A stretch of DNA of 41,908 bases, from positions 1 through 41,908 of the forward strand of contig MWYZ01000059.1 of the NCBI GenBank assembly GCA_002050365.1, given 5' to 3'. This document shows positions 7,882-17,928 of the stretch, in pieces (the first letter of the stretch is position 1; each line of letters starts with the position of its first letter). The stretch is from Acidobacteria bacterium 28-1 (lineage in GTDB: Bacteria > Acidobacteriota > Blastocatellia > Pyrinomonadales > Pyrinomonadaceae). Below the pieces are notes generated by a model, which did not search any database, was not told the DNA's origin, and saw only the letters and a program-made list of their open reading frames with translations. The position numbers and the translations under genes are program-made.

Positions 7882-9993
7882 TTATTTTGAAGCGTTGTTC
7901 GTTAGTTTTGCCTTAATTCGATTGATTTCATCTGTGTCCGAAGCAAATTCTAAGGCTTTCTGCCACGCAGATTTGGCAAGGTCAAGTTTGCCTTGTTTTT
8001 GGTAGATATCGCCGAGATGCTCGTGAATAGTTGACGAAGAATTATCAAATCGCAAAGCGTTCTTTAAATATTTTTCTGCTTCAACGAGTTTGCCGAGTTT
8101 GAAATAAGCCCAGCCCAAACTGTCTAAATACGAAGGATTTGTCGGGTTACTTTGGACGGCTTGCTCAATCAAATTTAATGCTTCCTCTAATTTCTCGCCG
8201 CGCTCTGCCAGAAAATAGCCGAGATTATTGAGTGCAATCGGATTTTGCGGCGATTGCTTTAATATTTCTCGAAGAGTCGTTTCCGCGCCTTGCAAATCGC
8301 CCGCCGTTTGTTGTGCGGTTGCCAGCATGAGTTTGGCGATTTCTTTACGGTCGCTGCTTTGCGTTGACGAATACGCTTGATTAATCGCTTCAATGGCTTC
8401 CTTGTTGCGTTTCGCTTGGGTGTAAAGGCTGGAGATAAAAATGTAATTTGAAAAGTCGGCTGCCATCGGCGAAGCGAGCGTAACGATTCCGTCACCATTT
8501 TGCCCGTTGGCAGCCGAATCAGTTGCGACTGAAGGTTTTTTTCCAATCAAGGGTTTGATTAAAGCGACCGCTTCTTCGATTTTTCCAATGTCAGTCAAAA
8601 TCGTTGCCTCTAACCGCAAAAGCGCGTAATCGTCTGCGTTACGCGTGCGAAGAGCGCGAACCGTTTGCAAGGCTTCCGCCTTTTTTCCGGTTTCAAGATA
8701 AAAGGAAATCAGTTTTTTATCCGCAAACAAATCACTTTTACCCAAAACCAGGCGGGCGCGTTCAATGACTGCCTTTGTATCATTCGGACGATTGGCTTTT
8801 TTGTAAGTTTCAATCATCTTATCGAAAACGCGAATGGCAAAATCGCGTGCGTCGTCCGTTACGGCTTCCGACTGGATGATACCGCGAACGGTGAAAGCAT
8901 TTTGATAAGTTTTGGCGGCATTTTCAAATTGATTTTTTTCAAAAAATAAATCGCCAAGGGCGACTTGTAAATCGGCGGCGGAATTTTTATCCTTCGCCGC
9001 AACTTTCGCAGATGTATCGAGCAAAACTTTTGCTGCTTGGTCAATTTTTCCCGCACCGACATAAACTTGCGCTAAAAGTATTACCAACGATGTATTTTCC
9101 GGATTTACATTAATTGCCTGCTGCAGAGTTTCGACTGCAATAGTCGCTGATTCGACATCCGCCGATTCAACCGCTTGCTGAAGCAGTTCGATGGCTTCTT
9201 CGTTTTCAGGCTCGGCTGCTATTAAACGACTCAAGATTTCAATTGCTTCCCGCGTTTGCTTCATCTTCAGCAAAGCCTCAGCGAGTTTGAGCGACGCATT
9301 TTCCGGCGAAAGATTTTCGCCTTTAAAAACTCGACCGTAAAATCCGTTGCCGCTCGGCGTTGCGGCGGATACCCAATTTCTTAATGCGATTACGCGTTCT
9401 TCCGGTTTATTCGTGCGAGCGTAAAACTCACTTAAAAAGGCATACGCTTCGGCGTTTCGCGGGTCGAACCGGGCAATTTCATTCCATTCGGCGATTGCCT
9501 TCTGCGCGAAATTAGCGTCTAAAACACCTCTGTTTATTTCGCTTTTTTTAGTGTAAAGTTGCGCTAAAATAAAATGACCGCCGTAATTGTTATTATCAAT
9601 TTTAACGGCAGTGCCGGCGAGCAATATCGCTTCATCAATATCGTAAGGCGACGTAAGTTCCGCCAACGCCGTATACCCTTCGGCAAGTGTCGGGTCGAGT
9701 TCGACCGCTTTCTGCAAAGATTGTTTTGCCAATCGAACTGTGTTTGCCAAACCTGTTTGCGAACGTGAACGGTAGATATTCCAGATGTAGCGCTGCCCTT
9801 CCAATAACTTCGCATAAGCCTGCTCACGCCGTTCGCGCGGAACGGGTGTTTTATTCGTTGCCTGCTCTAAATTTTTCGCAACCGTTTCAGAAATTTTAGG
9901 AGTCGGCGAAGGCTGCGTTGGAGTTTGTGCGAAAACCGTCTGTAATCCGCCGCCGATAAAGGTTATCGCCAGAATATATTTTATAATTTTCAT
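7882..9993 (-). CDS. Secreted tetratricopeptide repeat protein
   Basis: 703 residues with a clear signal peptide (MKIIKYILAITFIGGG, ending near VFAQ) and a Thr/Pro-rich linker. The rest is a long series of TPR units, for example LDPTLAEGYTALAELTSPYD, INVNPENTSLVILLAQVYVG, NPIALNNLGYFLAERGE and NPSYLDSLGWAYFKLGK. TPR arrays are protein-binding scaffolds, and here the product is presumably periplasmic or outer-membrane attached. A weak AGAGGA site precedes the ATG. It follows the BamD-like gene after about 200 bp and precedes ispE by 40 nt. An envelope-assembly role is suggested only by that neighbour. No enzyme domain is visible. Confidence 0.85.
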   Translation of the reverse strand: MKIIKYILAITFIGGGLQTVFAQTPTQPSPTPKISETVAKNLEQATNKTPVPRERREQAYAKLLEGQRYIWNIYRSRSQTGLANTVRLAKQSLQKAVELDPTLAEGYTALAELTSPYDIDEAILLAGTAVKIDNNNYGGHFILAQLYTKKSEINRGVLDANFAQKAIAEWNEIARFDPRNAEAYAFLSEFYARTNKPEERVIALRNWVSAATPSGNGFYGRVFKGENLSPENASLKLAEALLKMKQTREAIEILSRLIAAEPENEEAIELLQQAVESADVESATIAVETLQQAINVNPENTSLVILLAQVYVGAGKIDQAAKVLLDTSAKVAAKDKNSAADLQVALGDLFFEKNQFENAAKTYQNAFTVRGIIQSEAVTDDARDFAIRVFDKMIETYKKANRPNDTKAVIERARLVLGKSDLFADKKLISFYLETGKKAEALQTVRALRTRNADDYALLRLEATILTDIGKIEEAVALIKPLIGKKPSVATDSAANGQNGDGIVTLASPMAADFSNYIFISSLYTQAKRNKEAIEAINQAYSSTQSSDRKEIAKLMLATAQQTAGDLQGAETTLREILKQSPQNPIALNNLGYFLAERGEKLEEALNLIEQAVQSNPTNPSYLDSLGWAYFKLGKLVEAEKYLKNALRFDNSSSTIHEHLGDIYQKQGKLDLAKSAWQKALEFASDTDEINRIKAKLTNNASK

Positions 9994-10194
9994 TAAATCC
10001 TCTTGAGCGTCCTGTAAATTTTCTAAGATATTTTCAGACGGAATTTTGCGGGAAATTTATCTTCTTAATTTAACAATATCTTTTCGGAAAATTTGTTTCA
10101 ACGGTTTTAAAATGTTTTGAGTTCCGCTTTTAGGTGACTTTGTCTCTAAGACAGTCGCCGAAAGGCGGACATCAAAGCGAAATTCAAAATAATT
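9994..10194. other. 200-bp leader between BamD-like gene and TPR gene
   Basis: AT-rich spacer without an ORF. Small stems are possible around 10139-10170: GGCG/CGCC around a GAAA loop, and TGTCT/AGACA. They lie close to the end of the upstream gene and may be a weak terminator. No riboswitch consensus was recognised. Confidence 0.4.
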
Positions 10195-11706
10195 TTATTT
10201 TTGCTGTTGCGGCACCTGCGTTTCAGTTTGCGATTTTTTCTGAGAAATTATCGTCGTCAGAGATTTCGGAATTTGCGAAGCGTTAATGTCGCCCTGATTT
10301 TCGATAACTTGGTCAATCAATTCAAATTTCTTTTCATCAAAATCATCCGTCATCAACACGCCGTCTTTATCAATTGTCAACGGATACAATCCAAATAATT
10401 CGTTTTTGAAATTGGCAATAAACGACTTCTTTTCCGGCGGCAAAACCTTCATTCTTTCCGGATTCGGTTCGGGAACGCTCGCGCCGATAAGCTGCAGTTG
10501 TTCCTTAGATTTTTCGACGTAATCGCTGTTCGGATAATCGCGCACGAGTTGTTGAAAATATCTGGCGGCTTGGTCGGTTTCCTCTTCAACTTGATAAGTT
10601 ACGGCGAGTTTGAAAAGGGCTTCGTCCAGAAAGCTGAAATACGGATATTTGTCCAAAATTTCACGATAACGCGATTGCGCTCCCTTGAGTCCGCCTTTTT
10701 TTTGGTCAATCGAAAGTTTGTAATAATAGTTGGCGATGTAAAGATTATGCAATCCGAGATTGTCCTGTACTTGTTCAAGCCGATTTTTTGCATCTTTTAA
10801 CAAAATCGTGTTCGGATACTGTTGAAGCAATGCCCGAAGACGCTGTTCGGCGCGTTTGGCGCGAGTCGAATCGCGGTCGGGCAGACCAATTTGGCGCATT
10901 TCTGATTCGGCAATTTTCAATAAAACCCGGTCGGCTAACGGATGCGTCGGAAAAAATGTCAGCCAATCCTGATATGACGCTGCCGCCTGAATCAATGCGC
11001 TGGTCGTGCCTTCCAAATAAAATGAATCGGCAACCGCGAGCTTCGCCATTGGTAAATACGCCGAATCAGGGTAAGTCGTGATAATCGTCTGAAACAAAAG
11101 TCGTCCGACATCATAATTATTTTTTCGCACTTCGCGTGTGGCAACGATGAAAAGTTCTCGGTCGCGCCCCGGCGTTACGTTGCCGATTAATTCTTCGTAT
11201 TCATCACTGCCGCCGCCGAAAATTCCTAAAAACTTTTTCTTCTTCTTGATTTCTCGCGGCGTTCCTTCCGCCGAAACGGGATTTGCACGAACGCTGGCAG
11301 TTTCCGTCAATGCGTTGTCAGTTCTGGTTTGAAGTTCATTAACCGAAGTTTCGAGTTGGTCAACATCCGACGCTTCATATTTTTCTGCTCGGTCAACTTT
11401 GCCGCGCAGAGTGTTAACCTCTGATTGCAAATTCGAGGTTTCCTTTTCCAAACTTTTCAAGCGTCCAAGCGGCGTTTCAAGCGTCGATTTATCGTCCTTT
11501 TTCGATTTGTCAGATTTATTTTCATCCTTCAAAACCGAAGCCGCACTATTTAACGAACGGCGCATCGTTTCCAATTTCTGCCGCATAACTTCGAGACGTT
11601 GTGAAGTCGTGCCTTGCCCTTCGTTTTTCTGCGCCAGACTAGGCACGACGAAGCCGAGTAAAATAAACAAACTTAAAATTACTGCTTTATATTTATGTAA
11701 AATCAT
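10195..11706 (-). CDS. BamD/YfiO-like outer membrane assembly protein
   Basis: 503 residues: signal peptide (MILHKYKAVILSLFILLGF, cleavage near SLAQ), a coiled-coil segment (residues about 30-140, rich in heptad Leu/Glu/Lys), then TPR-like repeats matching the BamD family. BamD features include the RLRALLQQYPNTILLKDAKN segment and NLGLHNLYIANYYYKL, compared with E. coli HELYVARYY. BamD is the essential lipoprotein partner of BamA for beta-barrel insertion. Here no lipobox Cys is visible at the signal end and the coiled coil is additional, so this could also be a CpoB/YbgF-like hybrid. It sits between rpe and a TPR protein. A GAGG motif precedes the ATG. Confidence 0.75.
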   Translation of the reverse strand: MILHKYKAVILSLFILLGFVVPSLAQKNEGQGTTSQRLEVMRQKLETMRRSLNSAASVLKDENKSDKSKKDDKSTLETPLGRLKSLEKETSNLQSEVNTLRGKVDRAEKYEASDVDQLETSVNELQTRTDNALTETASVRANPVSAEGTPREIKKKKKFLGIFGGGSDEYEELIGNVTPGRDRELFIVATREVRKNNYDVGRLLFQTIITTYPDSAYLPMAKLAVADSFYLEGTTSALIQAAASYQDWLTFFPTHPLADRVLLKIAESEMRQIGLPDRDSTRAKRAEQRLRALLQQYPNTILLKDAKNRLEQVQDNLGLHNLYIANYYYKLSIDQKKGGLKGAQSRYREILDKYPYFSFLDEALFKLAVTYQVEEETDQAARYFQQLVRDYPNSDYVEKSKEQLQLIGASVPEPNPERMKVLPPEKKSFIANFKNELFGLYPLTIDKDGVLMTDDFDEKKFELIDQVIENQGDINASQIPKSLTTIISQKKSQTETQVPQQQK

Positions 11707-11720
11707 ATTACCTCATTTCA

Positions 11721-11835
11721 ATTTTGGATTTTAGATCTTGGATTTTGGATTGGAATTACTTTTTGAACTTGAATTATCTCTATCTGAAACTAAAATTTTT
11801 ATTAGAAACAAATCCAAAATCCAAAGTCCAAAATC
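11721..11835. repeat. Heptamer-array inverted repeat between rpe and BamD-like gene
   Basis: Tandem 7-nt units of the TTTTGGA type at 11721-11751 and the complementary AATCCAA type at 11811-11834. The arms 11728-11751 and 11811-11834 match at 21 of 24 positions and are separated by about 59 nt, filling the whole intergenic space after the rpe stop codon. Confidence 0.8.
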
Positions 11836-11836
11836 G

Positions 11837-12499
11837 CTATGCCCAAACTGTTCCCGCGTCTATCAATTCCTTCACGCCTTCAGCTCCGTTACCCTTGCCG
11901 AAAACGCCCGTTCCTGAAACGATAATTTCCGCGCCGGCTTCGACAATTTTCTCGATATTCGTCGCATCAATTCCGCCGTCAATCTCAATTTTTGTGTTCA
12001 GACCGCGCTCGTCAATGGTTCGGCGCAAACGGCGCAATTTGTCTAAAGCGGTCGTAATAAATTTTTGTCCGCCAAATCCGGGATTAACTGACATCAGAAG
12101 AACAAAATCGGCGAACGGCAAGGCTTCTTCTAAACTTACCAAAGGAGTTGCCGGATTAATGGCAATCCCCGCTTGACCGCCGGCTTCTCGAATCGCTGTC
12201 AGAGTTCTCTGCAAATGCGGGTCAATTTCAACATGAACCGAAACCATATTCGCGCCGGCTTTGACAAATTCGGTGGCGTAACGACTCGGCTCGACAATCA
12301 TCAAATGCGTGTCAATCGTCAAATCCGTAAATTTGCGGATTGATTTAACAACCGGCAAACCAATCGTGATATTCGGAACAAATCTTCCGTCCATCACGTC
12401 AACGTGCAAAATTTTTGCGCCGCCCGCTTCGACGGCGCGAATTTCTTCAGCAAGGCGTGTAAAATCCGCCGATAAAATTGAAGGAGCAATCTCAAACAT
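11837..12499 (-). CDS. rpe: Ribulose-phosphate 3-epimerase
   Basis: TIM-barrel metalloenzyme that interconverts ribulose 5-phosphate and xylulose 5-phosphate in the pentose phosphate pathway. Motifs in order: PSILSADFTRLAEEI, LHVDVMDGRFVPNITIG with metal-binding His and catalytic Asp, DTHLMIVEP with the second metal His, LMSVNPGFGGQKF, and IEIDGGID with the other catalytic Asp. The C-terminal phosphate loop is VSGTGVFG. The length of 220 residues is standard and the ATG is at 12499. It is downstream of the PASTA protein by 60 nt on the same strand. Confidence 0.96.
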   Translation of the reverse strand: MFEIAPSILSADFTRLAEEIRAVEAGGAKILHVDVMDGRFVPNITIGLPVVKSIRKFTDLTIDTHLMIVEPSRYATEFVKAGANMVSVHVEIDPHLQRTLTAIREAGGQAGIAINPATPLVSLEEALPFADFVLLMSVNPGFGGQKFITTALDKLRRLRRTIDERGLNTKIEIDGGIDATNIEKIVEAGAEIIVSGTGVFGKGNGAEGVKELIDAGTVWA

Positions 12500-12559
12500 T
12501 ATTGTCTAAATTTTTCTGCCTACTTGGTTGCAAAAACAAATCTTACCGTTGCTCGCGCC

Positions 12560-13252
12560 TTATGGTTGCGGCGTTCGGCGCGGACGCAAATCAACGCCCG
12601 TCGTAGGTTTATTAGAATTGGTTTTAACAGAATTTGAATTAGTTTTATTCGCATTCGAATTCGCCTTATTAGAATTTGCCGTATTCTTATCTGATTTATC
12701 GCCCGAATCGGAATTTTTATTATCAGAATTACTGTTGTTTGAAGAATTTGAATTTTCGTTTGAATTATTACTTAAAACGTCGCGGGTAGTGGAACTTTTC
12801 TTCTTGTTTGAATTGGTATTCGAGTTATTTTTATTCGCCCGTTTCGGCTTGTCGGAAATCAATTCTTCAATTTTTTCGCTGTCGTCTAAATCATCCACAT
12901 TCTTTTTGAGAGTTACAGGTTTTTCTTCGCCTTCAGGATTAGTTTTGCTTGTTACGACAAGAATCATTTGTCCGGTTTTGACCGTATCGCCGGCTTTCGG
13001 CAACTGTTCTAAAATCGTGTTCGGTTTTTCAGTGCTGTAACGGTCGGCTCTTTTTTTAATTTTTAAACCCAAACTTGCCAGCTCTCTCTCGCTTTCAACA
13101 AGGTCTTTTCCGACAATTTCGGGGACTTTCAACGCTTGACCTTGCAGCGACATATAAACTACGCCGACAAGTCCGACAATAAATGTCGCGGCAAGCGCGA
13201 TAACAATAAATAATTTTCCGAACGCCGCCGCGCCTTTTTTTATAAATCCCAT
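12560..13252 (-). CDS. Membrane-anchored PASTA domain protein with Asn/Ser-rich tail
   Basis: 230 residues. One N-terminal transmembrane helix (about 12-34, LFIVIALAATFIVGLVGVVY) is followed by one PASTA domain (about 40-103: VPEIVGKDLVESERELASLG ... ILEQLPKAGDTVKTG ... ILVVTS). The remainder is a strongly biased Asn/Ser/Lys tail (about 130-218) ending in a Pro/Arg-rich stretch. PASTA domains bind peptidoglycan fragments, usually in PknB-type kinases or PBPs. Here neither kinase nor transpeptidase is attached. It is probably an extracytoplasmic wall-associated protein; its function is unknown. It lies between rsmB and rpe in the same orientation. Confidence 0.85.
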   Translation of the reverse strand: MGFIKKGAAAFGKLFIVIALAATFIVGLVGVVYMSLQGQALKVPEIVGKDLVESERELASLGLKIKKRADRYSTEKPNTILEQLPKAGDTVKTGQMILVVTSKTNPEGEEKPVTLKKNVDDLDDSEKIEELISDKPKRANKNNSNTNSNKKKSSTTRDVLSNNSNENSNSSNNSNSDNKNSDSGDKSDKNTANSNKANSNANKTNSNSVKTNSNKPTTGVDLRPRRTPQP

Positions 13253-13324
13253 TTTATATTTTTACTCTTACGGTTTGCGGAAATAACACAAAATTCTAAC
13301 ATTTTTGATTATCATCACAAAGGC

Positions 13325-13387
13325 TGAAACTAATTGAGGAGTGATAAGAACTGAAAACTGAGAATTAACTATCTTTTACTTCTCACT
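13325..13387. repeat. Degenerate heptamer repeat downstream of rsmB
   Basis: AT-rich spacer between the rsmB stop and the PASTA gene. It holds imperfect 7-nt units (on the minus strand AAGTGAG, AAGTAAA, then CAGTTTT, CAGTTCT, and TATCACT) that can fold back partially. It looks like a decayed version of the hairpin at 4391-4442. Confidence 0.4.
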
Positions 13388-14762
13388 TCATCTTTTAATC
13401 ATTTCAGCAATAAAAAACCCGTCCGTTTTATCTCTCGGCGGAAAAGTTCTAGCAAAATCTTTGTCAGTTAGGAATAGATTGGAAAGTTTTGGTAAAACCT
13501 TAGTGAATTCTCTATTTTCCTCTAAAAATTCTTCGATTACTGCTTCGTTTTCCTCATTTTCTAATGAACAAGTCGAATAAACGAGCCTGCCGGTTTTCTT
13601 CAACACTTTTGATGCGGTTTGTAAGATTTTAAGTTGTTTTGCGGATAATTCCGCAAAGTCTTTTTCCGACAAAAAATATCTAATCTCCGGATTGTGACGT
13701 ATCGTTCCGGTTCCCGAACACGGCGCGTCAACTAACACGACATCGAAACTCTCATCGGCAAAAGGCAGCGCATTTTCGGCATCGTAACGCACAATATTTA
13801 TATAATCTGCCGCTTGTTTTCGACAATTCGCCTGCAAAATTCTGATACGGTGTTCAAAATAATCTCCCGCAACCAATAAATCCTGAACCTTGATTCCTGA
13901 ACCCTGAATCCTGAATCCTGAATCCTGAATTTGGGTTACTTTACTGCCGGGCGCGGCACAAACATCTAAAAAACTTTCGCCCGGCTTTAATTCAACCGCT
14001 TGCGCGACGAGTTGCGAGGCTTCGTCTTGAAAATAAATTTTTCCCTCGTCGGCGTAAAGGCGTAAAATCTCGTTTGACCCGAATACCTTCCAAGCACTGG
14101 CAACAATTTCGGATTCATTAATTTCCAACCCGATTTTTGCTAAAGTTTCAACTGTTTTTGCGTCAGATTTTGCAGTCAGTCTAAAAACTAAATTCGGAGT
14201 TTCATTATCGGCAAAAGCGAGTTTTTTCGCCGCTTCAAAGCCGAATTCCCGAATCCATTTTTCAAACAACCATCGCGGATGCGATGTTTCGACGGCGATT
14301 TTTTCCGTTTCGTCGGCAAATTCGAGTTCAATTTTTTCACGCGTCGCGCGGCGCAAAACTGCATTAACCAAATTCTTTGCCGAAGTTTTTTTAGTCTTTT
14401 GCACAAGATTGACCGATTCATTGATTGCCGCGTGCGCGGGAATTTTGTCGAGAAAAAGCAATTGATAAAGACCGATTCTAAGCGCAAGCAGTACTGCCAA
14501 GTCGAATTTGTTCGTTTTTTTAGCGGTTAATTTTTCAATCGTTCGGTCGAGATAAATCTGATTTCTCAAAACGCCGAGCGTCAGATTGTGGCAAAGCGCG
14601 CGGTCTTTCGGCTGGAGTTTTTCTTCATAAATCGGCAGCAAAGCGGAAGAAAATGCTTTATCCATCTCGATTTTTTGTAGAATTTCAAAGGCGGCGAGGC
14701 GGGCAGGAGAAACTTTCCGATTTTGGATTTTGGATTTTGGATTTTGGATTGATGAATTTGAT

Positions 14763-14770
<8 letters not shown>
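13388..14770 (-). CDS. rsmB: 16S rRNA (cytosine-967-C5)-methyltransferase RsmB
   Basis: SAM-dependent m5C methyltransferase of the RsmB/NOP2 family. It has an N-terminal NusB-like RNA-binding domain (ARLAAFEILQKIE through NAVLRRATREK). The catalytic domain has FLDVCAAPGSK (SAM site), VDAPCSGTGTIRHNPEIR with the PCSGTGT motif-IV Cys, and VYSTCSLENEENE with the motif-VI catalytic Cys. The start is a TTG at 14770, overlapping the end of fmt by 8 bp; no later start precedes the conserved region. Two heptamer arrays are translated within it: the N-terminal leader (14721-14748) and an insertion after motif I (13881-13929, about residues 281-297). At 460 residues it is slightly long for that reason. 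Confidence 0.93.
13881..13929. repeat. Seven-unit TCCTGAA heptamer array inside rsmB
   Basis: Seven consecutive 7-nt units: TCCTGAA, CCTTGAT, TCCTGAA, CCCTGAA, TCCTGAA, TCCTGAA, TCCTGAA. It is translated on the minus strand as an Ile/Gln/Gly-rich loop (IQDSGFRIQGSG...) between the SAM motif and the following LVAGD strand. The length of 49 nt is not a multiple of three, so flanking bases must compensate to keep the frame. Confidence 0.92.
14721..14748. repeat. Four-unit TTTTGGA heptamer array at rsmB 5' end
   Basis: Four perfect TTTTGGA units on the plus strand, translated on the minus strand as the leader IQNPKSKIQN of RsmB, just before the conserved SPARLAAFEIL. The same unit recurs in the rpe/BamD-like intergenic hairpin (11721-11835). 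Confidence 0.92.
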
Positions 14771-15692
<922 letters not shown>

Positions 15693-15719
15693 AACCGTCC
15701 AAACTTTTTAAACGAGATT

Positions 15720-17288
15720 TTATCTGCCGAAGCGCAACGCATCTTTCATCGCATAAAATATCCAATTCTGCTCCATCACGCCCTTTATCAAATCGCTTCC
15801 CGCGCCATTGGCAAATATAGCGACATCTTCGCCGCCGTGCGTTTCATCGCCTAAAGGAACTGTCGCTTCCTGTTTGTAATTGGGATTTACAACCGATTCC
15901 TGCGTCAGATTCGGGCGCGTTCCGCCGACGTAACCTTTGCCGTTAGCGTAACCGAGCGTCGTAAATGTTTGTTTATTTTTGTCGCCCTTCGGTTTTTCTT
16001 CAAGCAAGCCGGCGTTATTGACTTCACGCACCAGACCCAAAATGTTATTGCCGCGAATCGGGTAACCAGCCATTGTAAAAGTGTGACTGTGGTCGGCGGT
16101 AACGATTACAAGCGTGTCATTCAGATTCACTTTTGAGAGAGCCGCGCGGACGGCGTTTGATAATTCTATCGTATCGGTCAGAGCGCGAAAAGCGTTACCG
16201 TTATGATGCGCGTGGTCAATCCTGCCGGCTTCGACCATCAGAAAATAACCTTTTTTGTTTTGCGATACGATGTCAATCGCCTTCGTCGTCATCTCGCTCA
16301 AAGACGGCTCGCCTGCTTTGTCTTTCGGGCGGTCATAAGCATATTGCAAATGCGAAGTTTCAAAAAGTCCGAGCAGATGTTTGGTTTTCTTCGAGTCAAT
16401 TGCATCGAATTGCTGTTTGTTCCAAACGAATTCGGAGTTTTTATATTTGCTCGTCCATTCCTTCGGCAAATCGCGTCCGTCTAATCTTTCGCCTTTTCGG
16501 TCGGCATATTCCGGGTCGCTCATTTGGTTGGAAATAAACTTTGTGCGTCCGCCGCCGAGCGCGACTTCTAAACCGTCGCCGAGCGGAAATTCAACGAGCT
16601 GACGGGCGATGTCGGGAAAATTATTTTGTCTCGCATCTTGCGTAAGGTCTGCGTCTGTTTCCCAATCACGATTGGCAGTGTGCGCGTAACACGCGCCGGG
16701 CGTGGCGTGCGTTAATCTAGCTGTTGTTACAACGCCGGTCGAAAGTCCGCGCTGTTCCGCCATCTCTAACAAAGACATCGTTTCATTTCCTTTGACGGTT
16801 CGGTAATCGTCGTGGACGACCGTTTGATTAACCGACAAAACTCCTTCGTCGGTTTTAACGCCCGTGATAATCGCGCTCATCGTCGGCGCGGAATCCGAAG
16901 TTTGTTGATTGACGCTGTAAGTTTTCGACAGCGCGACGGACGGAAACTGTTCAAAGCTCAATTGATTTTCCTCGCCGCTTTCGCCGCGCATCTGACCTTC
17001 GAGAATGCGCGAAGCCGTCAAAGTCGTAATTCCCATTCCGTCGCCGACAAATAAAATTACATTTTTGGCGCGTTTGTTAAATTTTTTTAGATTCTTAGCG
17101 CGTTCGATAGCGGCTTCGCCGTCGCGCCGCCAAGTTTCGGCTGATTCCTGTCGTTTCGTCGGAAACGGCTGTGAATTGTCTCTGCCGGTTTGCAGATGTG
17201 CCGTCGGCAAAAAATAAAGTGAATTAATCAAAGTGCCGAAAACTAAAAACAAAAAATAACGTCCGCAGACAAAAAATTGCTTTTTCAT
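15720..17288 (-). CDS. Alkaline phosphatase, secreted
   Basis: 522-residue phosphomonoesterase of the PhoA superfamily. An N-terminal signal or anchor helix (FFVCGRYFLFLVFGTLINS) indicates export. The metal and catalytic motifs are intact: ILFVGDGMG at about 79-86, the nucleophile in TSDSAPTMSA (Ser about 133), VEAGRIDHAHHNGNA, VTADHSHTF, and ETHGGEDVAIFANG with the C-terminal metal His. Asp and His residues expected for two Zn plus Mg are all present. The ATG is at 17288. A rho-independent terminator of msrB lies just upstream, so it probably has its own promoter. fmt starts 27 nt downstream. No Pho-box was identified. Confidence 0.93.
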   Translation of the reverse strand: MKKQFFVCGRYFLFLVFGTLINSLYFLPTAHLQTGRDNSQPFPTKRQESAETWRRDGEAAIERAKNLKKFNKRAKNVILFVGDGMGITTLTASRILEGQMRGESGEENQLSFEQFPSVALSKTYSVNQQTSDSAPTMSAIITGVKTDEGVLSVNQTVVHDDYRTVKGNETMSLLEMAEQRGLSTGVVTTARLTHATPGACYAHTANRDWETDADLTQDARQNNFPDIARQLVEFPLGDGLEVALGGGRTKFISNQMSDPEYADRKGERLDGRDLPKEWTSKYKNSEFVWNKQQFDAIDSKKTKHLLGLFETSHLQYAYDRPKDKAGEPSLSEMTTKAIDIVSQNKKGYFLMVEAGRIDHAHHNGNAFRALTDTIELSNAVRAALSKVNLNDTLVIVTADHSHTFTMAGYPIRGNNILGLVREVNNAGLLEEKPKGDKNKQTFTTLGYANGKGYVGGTRPNLTQESVVNPNYKQEATVPLGDETHGGEDVAIFANGAGSDLIKGVMEQNWIFYAMKDALRFGR

Positions 17289-17307
17289 ATTTTTATATTC
17301 ATTCTCA

Positions 17308-17401
17308 ACAAAAAAGCGGAAACACGATTATTTTAATAAAGGTTCGTATGTAAAATGTCTGATTTACAAATACAAACCTTTTGACGCTCGTGTTTCCGCT
17401 T
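17308..17401 (-). terminator. Rho-independent terminator after msrB
   Basis: A perfect 14-bp stem (17388-17401 with 17314-17327) encloses a second imperfect inner stem (17363-17381 with 17338-17354). Read on the minus strand, the closing arm TCGTGTTTCCGCTT is followed by a T-run (TTTTTTG). It lies 18 nt after the msrB stop codon. Confidence 0.85.
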
Positions 17402-17419
17402 CTTAAAAGTCCCGTAAAA

Positions 17420-17884
17420 TCAACTCGCTGCTTTTTTTTCTTCAAAAAGCGGGAGATATTCGCCGTAACCTTCTTCTTCTAATTTGCCTACGGGAATAAA
17501 TCGCATCGAAGCCGAATTCATACAATAACGCAGCCCGCCGAGTTCGCGCGGTCCGTCGTTGAAAACGTGACCGAGATGCGAATCGGCGTTTTTCGATCGA
17601 ACCTCAACGCGCCTCATTCCAAACTTTCGGTCTTCTTTTTCGACAAAATTTTCCGCTTCGAGTGGTTTAGAGAAACTCGCCCAACCGCAACTCGAATCAA
17701 ATTTTTCAAACGAACTAAAAAGCGGCTCGCCCGAAACAATATCAACGTATAAACCTTTTTCCTGATTGTCCCAATATTCGTTCCGGTGCGGCGGCTCGGT
17801 GCCGCCGCTTTGGGTAACTTCGTATTGCATCGGCGTTAGTTTCTGCCGCAGTTCTTCATCCGATGGTTTAGTGTAATTTTTCAT
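17420..17884 (-). CDS. msrB: Peptide-methionine (R)-S-oxide reductase
   Basis: Reduces Met-R-sulfoxide in oxidised proteins. The MsrB core is present: [36 protein letters not shown] with resolving Cys about 66, [12 protein letters not shown], and [15 protein letters not shown] with the catalytic Cys about 121. The two CxxC zinc sites of many MsrBs are absent, so this is the zinc-less form. 154 residues, no signal peptide, thus cytoplasmic. The ATG at 17884 is preceded by AAGGAG. It ends at a strong terminator, so it is last in its transcription unit. The secreted hypothetical gene upstream is 44 nt away. Confidence 0.95.
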   Translation of the reverse strand: MKNYTKPSDEELRQKLTPMQYEVTQSGGTEPPHRNEYWDNQEKGLYVDIVSGEPLFSSFEKFDSSCGWASFSKPLEAENFVEKEDRKFGMRRVEVRSKNADSHLGHVFNDGPRELGGLRYCMNSASMRFIPVGKLEEEGYGEYLPLFEEKKAAS

Positions 17885-17928
17885 TTTTACTCCTTGTTCT
17901 TTAATTTTCCCTCGATTTTTTCATAAGT

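Noticed and set aside
10130..10180. Riboswitch in the leader of the TPR gene
   Set aside because: Small stems are possible, but no known aptamer consensus such as GEMM, TPP or cobalamin was found.
12528..13040. Plus-strand Leu/Phe/Glu-rich ORF opposite the PASTA gene
   Set aside because: It is the antisense shadow of the Asn/Ser/Lys-rich tail, with no start signal and no family resemblance.
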